10,013 bases of DNA from an uncultured Faecalibacterium sp. (GTDB lineage: Bacteria; Bacillota; Clostridia; Oscillospirales; Ruminococcaceae): the NCBI GenBank assembly GCA_934525735.1, contig CAKSZM010000067.1:1-10013 (forward strand), in the 5' to 3' direction. How positions within the stretch are numbered: the stretch's first letter is position 1; every line of letters begins with the position of its first letter. This document shows, one piece after another, positions 1 to 6,167 of the stretch. The translations under genes and the position numbers were made by a program. The notes beneath the pieces were generated by a model. That model worked only from the letters and a program-made list of their open reading frames with translations, did no database searches and was not told the DNA's origin.

Positions 1-68
<68 letters not shown>

Positions 69-69
69 A

Positions 70-110
70 AAAAGCACCGCACTTCGTTGGAAGTACGGTG
101 CTTTTCTTTT
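70..110 (+). terminator. Intrinsic terminator of the tRNA-Ala transcript
   Basis: AAAAGCACCG (70-79) pairs with CGGTGCTTTT (96-105). The stem continues inward through ACTTC/GAAGT around a GTTG loop, with one C-A mismatch. A T-rich tail runs to 110. It begins 1 nt after the tRNA CCA end, so it ends the tRNA transcript and separates it from the Moco operon. Confidence 0.88.
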
Positions 111-135
111 TACAAATGCCGCCAGCGGCTTTTGC

Positions 136-164
136 TTGACATTTTCTGCCGGAACCGCTATGGT
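136..164 (+). promoter_or_regulatory. Sigma-70/SigA-type promoter of the Moco operon
   Basis: A perfect -35 box TTGACA (136-141) is followed by exactly 17 nt and a -10 box TATGGT (159-164, 4 of 6 consensus bases). It lies just after the tRNA terminator and before the first Moco gene. Transcription would start near 171, which gives an untranslated leader of about 120 nt. Confidence 0.6.
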
Positions 165-170
165 TGATGC

Positions 171-285
171 TGACAACCGGTTTGCCCGTTCAGCGGTGAG
201 GATGATTTACGGAAGCATTTGCTCCGAATCACATTCCGGCACGGGCTGACAGGATCGTAAAACCAACTGCCTGCGCTGTAAGGAG
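171..285 (+). promoter_or_regulatory. Long, foldable 5' leader of the Moco operon
   Basis: The leader can form one extended, interrupted hairpin. GCCCGT (184-189) pairs with ACGGGC (241-246). GGA-TGATT (200-207) pairs with AATCA (227-231) and TCC (235-237), with a 3-nt bulge. CGGA-GC (210-216, bulged A214) pairs with GCTCCG (221-226). The ribosome binding site AAGGAG (280-285) is outside the fold. Moco biosynthesis genes in several bacteria are controlled by the Moco/Tuco riboswitch class (Rfam RF01055). I cannot confirm by eye that this leader belongs to that class, so it is only a candidate regulatory RNA. Confidence 0.3.
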
Positions 286-293
286 ATACAAAA

Positions 294-1313
294 ATGAAAC
301 TGATCCGTACTGTTGATGCGGCAGGACAGATTCTCTGCCATGATATCACCCAGATCATCCCGGGCGAGTTCAAGGGTGCCCGTTTCCGCAAGGGGCACAT
401 CGTCCAGCCGGAGGATATCCCGGTGCTGCTGTCCCTCGGCAAGGAGAACCTCTATGTCTGGGAGAAGCGCCCCGGCATCCTGCACGAGGACGAGGCAGCG
501 GCCCTGCTGTACAAAGCTGCTGCCGGCAAAAACATCCACGGCACCGAGCCGAAAGAGGGCAAAATCGAACTGATCGCCGACTGCGACGGCCTGCTCAAGA
601 TCGACCGCAACGCCCTGCTGGCCGTCAACCGCACACCCCAGATGATGATCGCCACCGTCCACGGCGATCTTCCTGTGAAAAAAGGGCAGAAGCTGGCCGG
701 CACCCGCATCATCCCGCTGGTGATCGAGCAGGAAAAGATGGATGCCATGCAGGCCGCTGCCGGGCCGGACCCGATCCTGAACGTGCTGCCCTTCCGCCAG
801 AAAAAATTTGCCGTCATCACCACCGGCAGTGAGGTGTTCAAGGGACGCATCGAAGACAAATTCACCCCCATCTTACAGAGCAAACTGGCCGAATACGGCT
901 GTGAGATGGTGTTCCACAAGGTCTGCGATGATGACCCGGCTGGCATCACCGCTGCCATTCTGGAAGCAAAAGCTGCAGGCTGTGAGCTGATCTTTACCAC
1001 CGGCGGCATGAGCGTGGATCCCGACGACCGCACCCCGCTGGCCATCAAGAATACCGGGGCTGAGATCATCTGTTACGGCGCGCCGGTGCTGCCGGGAGCC
1101 ATGTTCCTGGTCAGTTATCTGGACGGCATCCCCGTGTGCGGCCTGCCCGGCTGCGTGATGTACGCCAAACGGACGATCTTTGATCTGCTGCTGCCCCGCC
1201 TGCTGGCAGACGACCTCATCTCCGCTGAAGATATTGCCCGGCTGGGCGAGGGCGGGCTGTGCCTGGGCTGCGCGGAGTGCCATTGGCCAAACTGCGGCTT
1301 CGGCCACTGCTGA
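294..1313 (+). CDS. MoeA-like molybdopterin-binding protein with Cys-rich C-terminus
   Basis: This 339-residue protein has a MoCF/MoeA-type molybdopterin-binding domain at about residues 170-305. The visible motifs are VITTGSEV (174-181), TTGGMSVDPDDRTP (235-248) and CGLPGC (282-287). The first 165 residues or so form a separate N-terminal region. The last 17 residues are unusual for canonical MoeA: C323, C326, C329, H330, C334, H338 and C339 are packed around a CHxPNCGFG core that could bind a metal. By family, such proteins act late in Moco synthesis, at molybdopterin binding or molybdenum insertion. Whether this one replaces MoeA is inference. The ATG at 294 has AAGGAG 8 nt upstream. It is first in the operon, after a strong promoter. 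Its stop is 10 bp before a repeat element that separates it from moaC. The protein is cytosolic, with no signal peptide. Confidence 0.88.
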   Translation: MKLIRTVDAAGQILCHDITQIIPGEFKGARFRKGHIVQPEDIPVLLSLGKENLYVWEKRPGILHEDEAAALLYKAAAGKNIHGTEPKEGKIELIADCDGLLKIDRNALLAVNRTPQMMIATVHGDLPVKKGQKLAGTRIIPLVIEQEKMDAMQAAAGPDPILNVLPFRQKKFAVITTGSEVFKGRIEDKFTPILQSKLAEYGCEMVFHKVCDDDPAGITAAILEAKAAGCELIFTTGGMSVDPDDRTPLAIKNTGAEIICYGAPVLPGAMFLVSYLDGIPVCGLPGCVMYAKRTIFDLLLPRLLADDLISAEDIARLGEGGLCLGCAECHWPNCGFGHC

Positions 1314-1323
1314 TCTTCAGCTT

Positions 1324-1516
1324 GCTCGCCCTCTCCGTCTTTGCTTCGCAAATCCACACTCCCCCTTTTGTCACTACGCGACATCTTCCCCCGGCGCGGG
1401 GGAAGTCTTTCCTCAAAGGGAGAGGCCTTGGCAAAGAGATGAAGCTTGCGTGGACTGCCAAGGGCTCCCACTTTGGGGGAGCTGGCGAATGAAATGAGCC
1501 TGAGAGGGCGAGGACG
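1324..1516 (+). repeat. Non-coding palindromic repeat element, copy A (MITE-like)
   Basis: This 193-bp element matches the reverse complement of 8530-8726. Long exact shared blocks include ACGCGACATCTTCCCCCGG, AAAGGGAGAGGCCTTGGCA and CTGAGAGGGCGAGGACG. Its ends are inverted repeats (CTCGCCCTCTC / GAGAGGGCGAG). Inside are a GC-rich hairpin (1385-1405) and an imperfect 19-bp stem (1415-1433 with 1456-1474, 16 of 19 paired) around a 22-nt loop. A downstream hairpin (1464-1469 with 1477-1482) shares an arm with that stem. It encodes no plausible protein and I see no clear target-site duplication. It fills most of the gap between the MoeA-like gene and moaC, so it is probably transcribed within the operon. 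A GC-rich hairpin followed by TCTTTC could act as a weak terminator. Confidence 0.85.
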
Positions 1517-1558
1517 TTTGAAAATTTGATTCACTTTAACAAGAAAGATACGATCTTT

Positions 1559-2056
1559 ATGAACGAAAATAATCTGACCCATTTTGATGCTGCCGGGAAT
1601 GCCGTGATGGTGGATGTGAGCGGCAAAGCTGTCACCGCCCGGGAAGCCACAGCCCGGGGCATCATCACGATGAACGCCGAAGCCTTTTCCGCCGTGCAGA
1701 GCGGCACGGTAAAAAAGGGCGATGTGCTGGGTGTGGCCCGCATCGCGGGCATCATGGCCACCAAGCGCACCAGCGAGCTGATCCCGCTGTGCCACCCGCT
1801 GCCGCTGACAAAAGTAAGCATTGATTTCGACTTTCTGCCGGAGCAGCAGGCCGTGGAAGCCCGCTGCACCGTGAAAACCAGCGGTGTCACCGGTGTAGAA
1901 ATGGAAGCCCTGACCGGCGTTTCCACTGCGCTGCTCACCATCTACGATATGTGCAAGGCTGTGGACAAGGGCATGGAGCTGGGCGGCATCCATCTGGTGG
2001 AAAAGACCGGCGGCAAGAGCGGCCACTACATCCGGGCGGAGGGCGGCTATGTTTGA
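1559..2056 (+). CDS. moaC: Cyclic pyranopterin monophosphate synthase MoaC
   Basis: MoaC converts the 3',8-cyclo-GTP made by MoaA into cyclic pyranopterin monophosphate, the first stable Moco intermediate. The 165-residue product is full length for the family (about 160). It carries LTHFD (6-10), [20 protein letters not shown] (52-71), the ELIPLCHPL motif (73-81), [11 protein letters not shown] (112-122) and [12 protein letters not shown] (128-139), which holds the expected active-site Asp130 and Lys133. I chose the ATG at 1559 because the family starts just before LTHFD. An in-frame TTG at 1526 would only add 11 atypical residues. The ribosome binding site is poor: AAGAAAG at 1541-1547, partly inside a small AAAGAT/ATCTTT hairpin (1544-1558) that touches the ATG. 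The repeat element ends 42 bp upstream. The 3' end overlaps moaA by 8 nt. Confidence 0.96.
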   Translation: MNENNLTHFDAAGNAVMVDVSGKAVTAREATARGIITMNAEAFSAVQSGTVKKGDVLGVARIAGIMATKRTSELIPLCHPLPLTKVSIDFDFLPEQQAVEARCTVKTSGVTGVEMEALTGVSTALLTIYDMCKAVDKGMELGGIHLVEKTGGKSGHYIRAEGGYV

Positions 2057-3017
2057 TTCCTGCAGCCGAAACATCCGCTACCTGCGCCTTTCGGTCACAG
2101 ACCTGTGCAACCTGCGCTGCCGCTACTGCATGCCGGACGGCGTGGAAAAGCTGGAGCGGGAAGCCGTGCTGACCTACGAGGAATTTCTGCGGCTGGCGGC
2201 GCTGTTTGCCCAGTGCGGCATCGACACGGTGCGCGTGACCGGCGGCGAACCGCTGGTACGCAAAGGTGTGGAGCAGCTGGTAGCCGGGCTGAAAGCCACC
2301 CCCGGCATCCGCAAAGTGACCATGACCACAAACGGCGTCCTGCTGGCGCAGCAGCTGCCTGCCCTTCTGAACGCCGGGCTGGACAGCGTGAACATCAGTC
2401 TGGACACCCTCCGCCCGGAGGTATTCCGGCGCATCACCGCCCGGGACGAGTTCGCCGCTGTGCAGGCAGGCCTGCGCGCCGCACTGGAAAGTCCCCTGCC
2501 GGTCAAGCTCAACTGTGTGCCGCAGGCGGGCATCAACGAGGGCGAGCTGGAAACCATTGCAGCGCTTGCCCGGGACAACGACCTGCAGGTTCGGTTTATT
2601 GAGATGATGCCCATCGGTTACGGTGCGGCCATGCCCTGCATTTCCGGCCCGGAGCTGCAGGCGCGGTTTGCCCGCCGCTGGCCCGGGCTGCACCCCGTGG
2701 AAGGCATCGCCTTTGGCGACGGCCCGGCAGTGTACTACACCGCGCCCGGCTGGAAGGGCAGCATCGGCTTTATTACGGCAGTGCACGGCAAATTCTGCGT
2801 GTCCTGCAATCGGGTGCGGCTGACAAGTCTCGGCTTTCTGCGCCCCTGCCTCGCCAGCGAGGCTGGCTGCGACCTGCGTGCGTTGTTGCGCGGCGGTGCG
2901 GATGACGCGCAGCTGCTGGCGGCCATCCGGGAGACCATCTGGGCCAAACCCCGGGAGCATCATTTTGAGAGCAGATCCGTGCCCGCGACCTGCGGCATGT
3001 ACCGGATCGGAGGATAA
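2049..3017 (+). CDS. moaA: GTP 3',8-cyclase MoaA (radical SAM)
   Basis: MoaA uses S-adenosylmethionine radical chemistry to cyclise GTP, the first step of Moco synthesis. The 322-residue protein has the radical-SAM cluster motif C20xxxC24xxC27 within [15 protein letters not shown]. It also has the SAM-binding GGEP motif (65-68), TTNG, the SLD motif, and the second 4Fe-4S site C250-x2-C253-x13-C267 near the Arg residues of the NRVRL segment. The conserved C-terminal Gly-Gly, which MoaA needs for activity, is intact (321-322). Length is normal for the family. The ATG at 2049 overlaps the moaC stop by 8 nt and has GGAGGG (2038-2043) 5 nt upstream, so the two genes are likely translationally coupled and their products are made in balance. 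All key residues are present. Confidence 0.97.
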   Translation: MFDSCSRNIRYLRLSVTDLCNLRCRYCMPDGVEKLEREAVLTYEEFLRLAALFAQCGIDTVRVTGGEPLVRKGVEQLVAGLKATPGIRKVTMTTNGVLLAQQLPALLNAGLDSVNISLDTLRPEVFRRITARDEFAAVQAGLRAALESPLPVKLNCVPQAGINEGELETIAALARDNDLQVRFIEMMPIGYGAAMPCISGPELQARFARRWPGLHPVEGIAFGDGPAVYYTAPGWKGSIGFITAVHGKFCVSCNRVRLTSLGFLRPCLASEAGCDLRALLRGGADDAQLLAAIRETIWAKPREHHFESRSVPATCGMYRIGG

Positions 3018-3023
3018 AATTTT

Positions 3024-3956
3024 ATGGGTAAAATTCTGGCAATCTGCACAAGCCCTCAGCGCGGCACCGTCAAGACTGAAGTGCCCAGCGCCATGCTCAC
3101 CCCGGAATGGGGCATCGTGGGGGATGCCCACGGCGGCTGCTGGCACCGGCAGGTCAGCCTGCTGAGCGCCGAAAAGATCGAAGCCTTCCGCAAGAAGATC
3201 TGGGTGGACTATGGTGCTTTCGGCGAGAATCTGGTCGTCGAGGGCTTTGATTTCCGCACCCTGCCGGTGACCAGCCGGTTCGCCATCGGGGATGCGGTGC
3301 TGGAGATGACACAGATCGGCAAGGAGTGTCACAACGACTGCGTCATCAAACAGCAGACAGGCGAATGCATCATGCCCCGGGAGGGCGTGTTTGCCCGGGT
3401 GCTGCAGGGCGGCGAGATCCATGTGGGCGATGAAGTGACCCTTCTGCCTGCACTGGAAAACCCGCCCCTGCGCGCTGCGGTCATCACCCTGTCCGACAAA
3501 GGCAGCCGCGGCGAGCGGGAGGACAAGAGCGGCCCGCTCATCGTGGAAATGCTCACTGCCGCAGGCTACAAGGTGGAAGAGACCATGATCCTGCCCGATG
3601 AAGCGGCCGCGCTGAAAGCCCAGCTCATCCGGCTGGCGGACGGCCGTCAGGTCAACCTGATCCTCACCACCGGCGGTACCGGCTTTTCGCCCCGGGACAT
3701 CACCCCGGAAGCTACCCTTGCCGTGGCCGACCGCAACGCGCCCGGCATTGCCGAAGCCATGCGGTATCACAGCCTGAGCATCACCCCGCGTGGGATGCTC
3801 AGCCGCGCCGCCAGCGTCCTGCGCGGCAAGACTCTCATCATCAACCTGCCGGGCAGCCCCAAGGCCGTACAGGAAAATCTGGAGTATATCTTGCCCAGTC
3901 TGGAGCACGGCGTTCGCATTGCCGCCGGGCTGGACGGCGAATGTGCCCGCAGATAG
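3024..3956 (+). CDS. MOSC domain fused to MogA/MoaB-type molybdopterin adenylyltransferase
   Basis: This 310-residue fusion has two cytosolic domains. Residues 1-143 are a MOSC domain (the domain named after the Moco sulfurase C-terminus). It shows GDAHGG (33-38), FGENL (66-70), IGDAVLEMTQIGKECH (88-103) and conserved Cys102/Cys106. Residues 149-305 are a MogA/MoaB-like domain with TLSDKGSRGEREDKSG (155-170), TTGGTGFSPRDITPEAT (215-231) and NLPGSPKA (274-281). By family, MogA-type proteins adenylylate molybdopterin before molybdenum insertion, and MOSC domains bind or hand over Moco or sulfur. Joining them suggests a late-pathway enzyme with a cofactor-binding module. The ATG at 3024 follows the moaA stop by 6 nt, and GGAGG at 3009-3013 overlaps the moaA end. 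It is the last gene of the operon, before the terminator at 4023. Confidence 0.92.
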   Translation: MGKILAICTSPQRGTVKTEVPSAMLTPEWGIVGDAHGGCWHRQVSLLSAEKIEAFRKKIWVDYGAFGENLVVEGFDFRTLPVTSRFAIGDAVLEMTQIGKECHNDCVIKQQTGECIMPREGVFARVLQGGEIHVGDEVTLLPALENPPLRAAVITLSDKGSRGEREDKSGPLIVEMLTAAGYKVEETMILPDEAAALKAQLIRLADGRQVNLILTTGGTGFSPRDITPEATLAVADRNAPGIAEAMRYHSLSITPRGMLSRAASVLRGKTLIINLPGSPKAVQENLEYILPSLEHGVRIAAGLDGECARR

Positions 3957-4022
3957 CCCCATTCAAAAAGTAGTACTATCCGTTGACTGTTCTGTGATCT
4001 TCGTGTTTGTGCGCATAAATCT

Positions 4023-4059
4023 TGGCCGGTTTGCCGCTTGACGGACCGGCCATTTTTTT
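4023..4059 (+). terminator. Intrinsic terminator of the Moco operon
   Basis: TGGCCGGT (4023-4030) pairs with ACCGGCCA (4045-4052). An inner CCG/CGG pairing surrounds a CTTGA loop, with a TTG bulge on one side. Seven T follow directly (4053-4059). It separates the operon from modA, which therefore needs its own promoter or read-through. I see no convincing -35/-10 pair between 4060 and 4140. Confidence 0.88.
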
Positions 4060-4157
4060 GTATTTTATTGGGTGTAACATTTTTATCCCGGTGGGCGGCA
4101 CCGCATCCTGTACCGTATCGTGCAAAATCATTTCTCTCAAAAAACAGGAGATAAACC

Positions 4158-5042
4158 ATGAAACTGAACAAAATTTCCCGCCGGAACTTTCTTTATGCGG
4201 CTGGTCTGGCCGGAGCCGCCGCTGCCCTGACCGCCTGTGGCAGTTCCACTTCCGGCACGGCCGCTTCCTCCGCCGTCGCTTCCTCGGAAGCAGCCGGTGA
4301 GCCGGCGGAACTGATCATCTTTGCCGCCGCATCCCTCACCGAAACTCTCACCGCCATCGGCGAAACTTACTCGGCCGAGAACCCGGGCGTGACCTTCCGC
4401 TTCAACTTCGATTCCTCCGGCACCCTCAAGACCCAGATCCAGGAAGGCGCCGACTGCGATGTGTTCATTTCGGCCGGTCAGAAGCAGATGAATCAGCTGG
4501 ACAGCACCGCTTCTGCGGATGTAAACACCGAAGGACTGGATTTCGTGGACAGCGAAAGCCGCGTGGATCTGCTGGAAAACAAGGTCGTGCTCTGCGTGCC
4601 GGAGGGCAGTGACAAGGGCATCGACAGCTTTGACGCACTGGCCGAACACCTGAAAGCGGAAGATATCCTCTTCTGCATGGGCAACAGCGATGTTCCCGTG
4701 GGCCAGTACACTCAGAAAATCCTGGCTTATTACGATCTGGACGAGGCTGCTCTGGCCGCAGCCGGTGTCATCACCTACGGCTCCAACGTCAAGGAGGTGA
4801 CCACCCAGGTCACCGAAGGCAGTGTGGACGCCGGTGTTGTCTACTGCACCGACGCCTGCAGCGCCGGCCTGACCCCGGTGGACGAAGCCACAAAGGAGAT
4901 GTGCGGTCAGGTCATCTACCCTGCCGCCGTAATGAAGGCCGCCCCCAGCGCTGACGCGGCAAAGACCTTTCTTGCCTATCTGCAGACGGAGGCAGCCATG
5001 TCTGTCTTTGAAGGCGTCGGCTTCAGTGCTGTAAAACAGTAA
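4158..5042 (+). CDS. modA: Molybdate-binding lipoprotein ModA (ABC transporter solute-binding component)
   Basis: The 294-residue product has an export signal that combines a twin-arginine-like motif SRRNFL (7-12), a hydrophobic Ala/Gly-rich core (13-23) and a lipobox LTAC with Cys27. It should thus be lipid-anchored outside the membrane. A Ser/Thr/Ala-rich linker (28-48) precedes the ModA fold. The oxyanion-site segments are recognisable: FAAASLTETL, FDSSGTLKTQI, NSDVPVGQYT and GVVYCTDA, where ModA proteins supply Ser, Ser, backbone NH groups and Tyr to bind molybdate or tungstate. The ATG at 4158 has AGGAG (4146-4150) 7 nt upstream. It lies directly after the Moco operon, which supports a molybdate role. 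No modB or modC follows: a strong terminator and opposite-strand yebC come next, so the permease and ATPase are encoded elsewhere. Tungstate is the main alternative ligand. Confidence 0.93.
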   Translation: MKLNKISRRNFLYAAGLAGAAAALTACGSSTSGTAASSAVASSEAAGEPAELIIFAAASLTETLTAIGETYSAENPGVTFRFNFDSSGTLKTQIQEGADCDVFISAGQKQMNQLDSTASADVNTEGLDFVDSESRVDLLENKVVLCVPEGSDKGIDSFDALAEHLKAEDILFCMGNSDVPVGQYTQKILAYYDLDEAALAAAGVITYGSNVKEVTTQVTEGSVDAGVVYCTDACSAGLTPVDEATKEMCGQVIYPAAVMKAAPSADAAKTFLAYLQTEAAMSVFEGVGFSAVKQ

Positions 5043-5105
5043 GAGCATCTCTGCAGGCCTGACACGCGGATCACATCCATTGTCCGTCTGCTTTTCTGTT
5101 CCGAA

Positions 5106-5155
5106 ACAATACCGCCGGTTTCCATGCGATCTGGAAACCGGCGGTATTGTTGTTT
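5106..5155 (+). terminator. Strong hairpin terminator after modA
   Basis: A perfect 19-bp stem, ACAATACCGCCGGTTTCCA (5106-5124) with 5132-5150, closes a 7-nt loop. It is followed by TGTTT. The T tail is modest but the stem is very stable. It lies 63 nt past the modA stop and marks modA as the last gene of its transcript. Confidence 0.8.
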
Positions 5156-5174
5156 GATCCGGATGTCTGTAAAC

Positions 5175-5220
5175 AAAAAAGCTGCCTTTCAAGTGTAACG
5201 CACTCAAAAAAACAGCTTTG
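5175..5220 (-). terminator. Intrinsic terminator of yebC
   Basis: Read on the minus strand, AAAGCTG (5213-5219) pairs with CAGCTTT (5178-5184), followed by a run of T. The loop contains a small AGTG/CACT hairpin and a stretch of seven T. It lies about 30 nt past the yebC stop. The weak point is the 7-bp outer stem with a 28-nt loop. Confidence 0.65.
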
Positions 5221-5248
5221 TTTCGTTGTTATTAAGCCTTCCGAAAAG

Positions 5249-5986
5249 TTATTCCGGCAGGTCCTCTTCGTTCTCCAGGCTGTGCCAGACGTTCTGGACG
5301 TCGTCGTTGTCCTCCAGAGCATCCAGCAGCTTGCCCATCGCCTTGAGCTGATCGGGGTCGGTCAGGCGGGTGGTGGTCATGGGCACCATGGCCAGATCGT
5401 CGGACAGGATCTCGTAGCCCTTCTCTTCCATGGCCTTGACCACGGCAGAATAGTTCTCGGGATCGGTAGTGATCTCGGCTGCATCCTCGCCGGCGTCGAA
5501 GTCCTCAGCGCCTGCGTCCAGAGCGTCCATCATGGCCTCGTCGGCGTCCTTATCTTCCAGAGAGATGTCGATAACGCCCTTCTGGTTGAACAGGAAGGCC
5601 ACGCAGCCCATAGCGCCCAGATTGCCGCCGTTCTTGTCGAAGTAGTGACGCAGGTCGGCAGCGGTACGGTTGCGGTTGTCGGTCAGGGTCTCGACCATGA
5701 CGGCAACGCCGCCGGGGCCGTAGCCTTCGTAAGTGATTGCCTCGTACTCGGTCTTGTCGCCGCCCTCGGCCTTCTTGATGATACGCTGGATGTTATCGTT
5801 GGGCACGCTCATGCGCTTTGCCTTGGAGATCAGGTCAGCCAGCTTGCTGTTGGAAGCAGGGTTGGGGCCGCCGGTACGGACGGCAACGCTGATCTCGCGG
5901 CCGATCTTGGTAAAGACCTTTGCCTTTGCGCCGTCGGTCTTTTCCTTCTTGCGCTTAATATTGTTCCATTTGCTATGTCCAGACAT
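5249..5986 (-). CDS. yebC: YebC/PmpR family protein (TACO1-type translation factor/regulator)
   Basis: The 245-residue product is full length for the family. It begins MSGHSKWNNIKRKKEKTDGAK in all but wording of the last residues, the hallmark of YebC, and has MSVPNDNIQRIIKKAEGG, the YEGYGPGGVA segment and a C-terminal MVPMTTTRL. Family members were first described as DNA-binding regulators (PmpR). Recent work on bacterial YebC and mitochondrial TACO1 supports relief of ribosome stalling at proline-rich stretches. Which role holds here cannot be read from the sequence. I chose the ATG at 5986 because it gives the family N-terminus and has AGGAGG (5996-6001) 9 nt upstream. A longer frame to 6067 adds 27 residues with no similarity. 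It is a single-gene unit with its own promoter and terminator and is cytosolic. Confidence 0.95.
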   Translation of the reverse strand: MSGHSKWNNIKRKKEKTDGAKAKVFTKIGREISVAVRTGGPNPASNSKLADLISKAKRMSVPNDNIQRIIKKAEGGDKTEYEAITYEGYGPGGVAVMVETLTDNRNRTAADLRHYFDKNGGNLGAMGCVAFLFNQKGVIDISLEDKDADEAMMDALDAGAEDFDAGEDAAEITTDPENYSAVVKAMEEKGYEILSDDLAMVPMTTTRLTDPDQLKAMGKLLDALEDNDDVQNVWHSLENEEDLPE

Positions 5987-6081
5987 GGGAAAGAGCCTCC
6001 TGTATTTTATCGAATCTCCGCCTGCGGGCAGACGGGCTGTGGTCGCCCGCATTGTGGCAGCACACAAAATCTAACTCTATT

Positions 6082-6110
6082 ATTGTAGCACAACCGGGCA
6101 GAGCGTTCAA
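6082..6110 (-). promoter_or_regulatory. Sigma-70/SigA-type promoter of yebC
   Basis: On the minus strand, TTGAAC (-35, 6105-6110) is followed by exactly 17 nt and TACAAT (-10, 6082-6087). This matches 4 of 6 and 5 of 6 consensus bases. Transcription would start near 6075, giving a leader of about 90 nt before the yebC ATG. The -35 region lies inside a CCGGGC/GCCCGG inverted repeat (about 6094-6125). Confidence 0.65.
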
Positions 6111-6167
6111 GCCTTATCCGCCCGGTTTTCAGCATTCTGCGCGGAAAAATGCGCTTTTTCTGCCCGT

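Noticed and set aside
1324..1516. Insertion sequence
   Set aside because: No transposase frame and no clear target duplication. At 193-197 bp it can only be a non-autonomous repeat or a structured intergenic element.
1526..1558. TTG start for moaC at 1526
   Set aside because: It adds 11 residues not seen in MoaC proteins. Alignment of LTHFD places the start at 1559.
1935..3962. A 675-codon open frame on the minus strand
   Set aside because: It runs antisense to moaC, moaA and the MOSC-Mog gene, all strongly supported by motifs. GC-rich codon bias leaves the opposite frame open, and the translation shows no recognisable domain.
4060..4157. Promoter or riboswitch ahead of modA
   Set aside because: A small GGTG/CACC hairpin is present, but there is no -35/-10 pair with acceptable spacing and no fold I can recognise.
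5987..6067. 27-residue N-terminal extension of yebC
   Set aside because: The family begins at MSGHSKW, and AGGAGG lies 9 nt before that ATG. The extension has no similarity to the family.
5147..6088. 313-codon plus-strand frame over yebC
   Set aside because: It is antisense to yebC, and its hydrophobic look (many Val/Leu/Gly) is the complement of yebC's acidic codons. It also reads through the yebC terminator and promoter.
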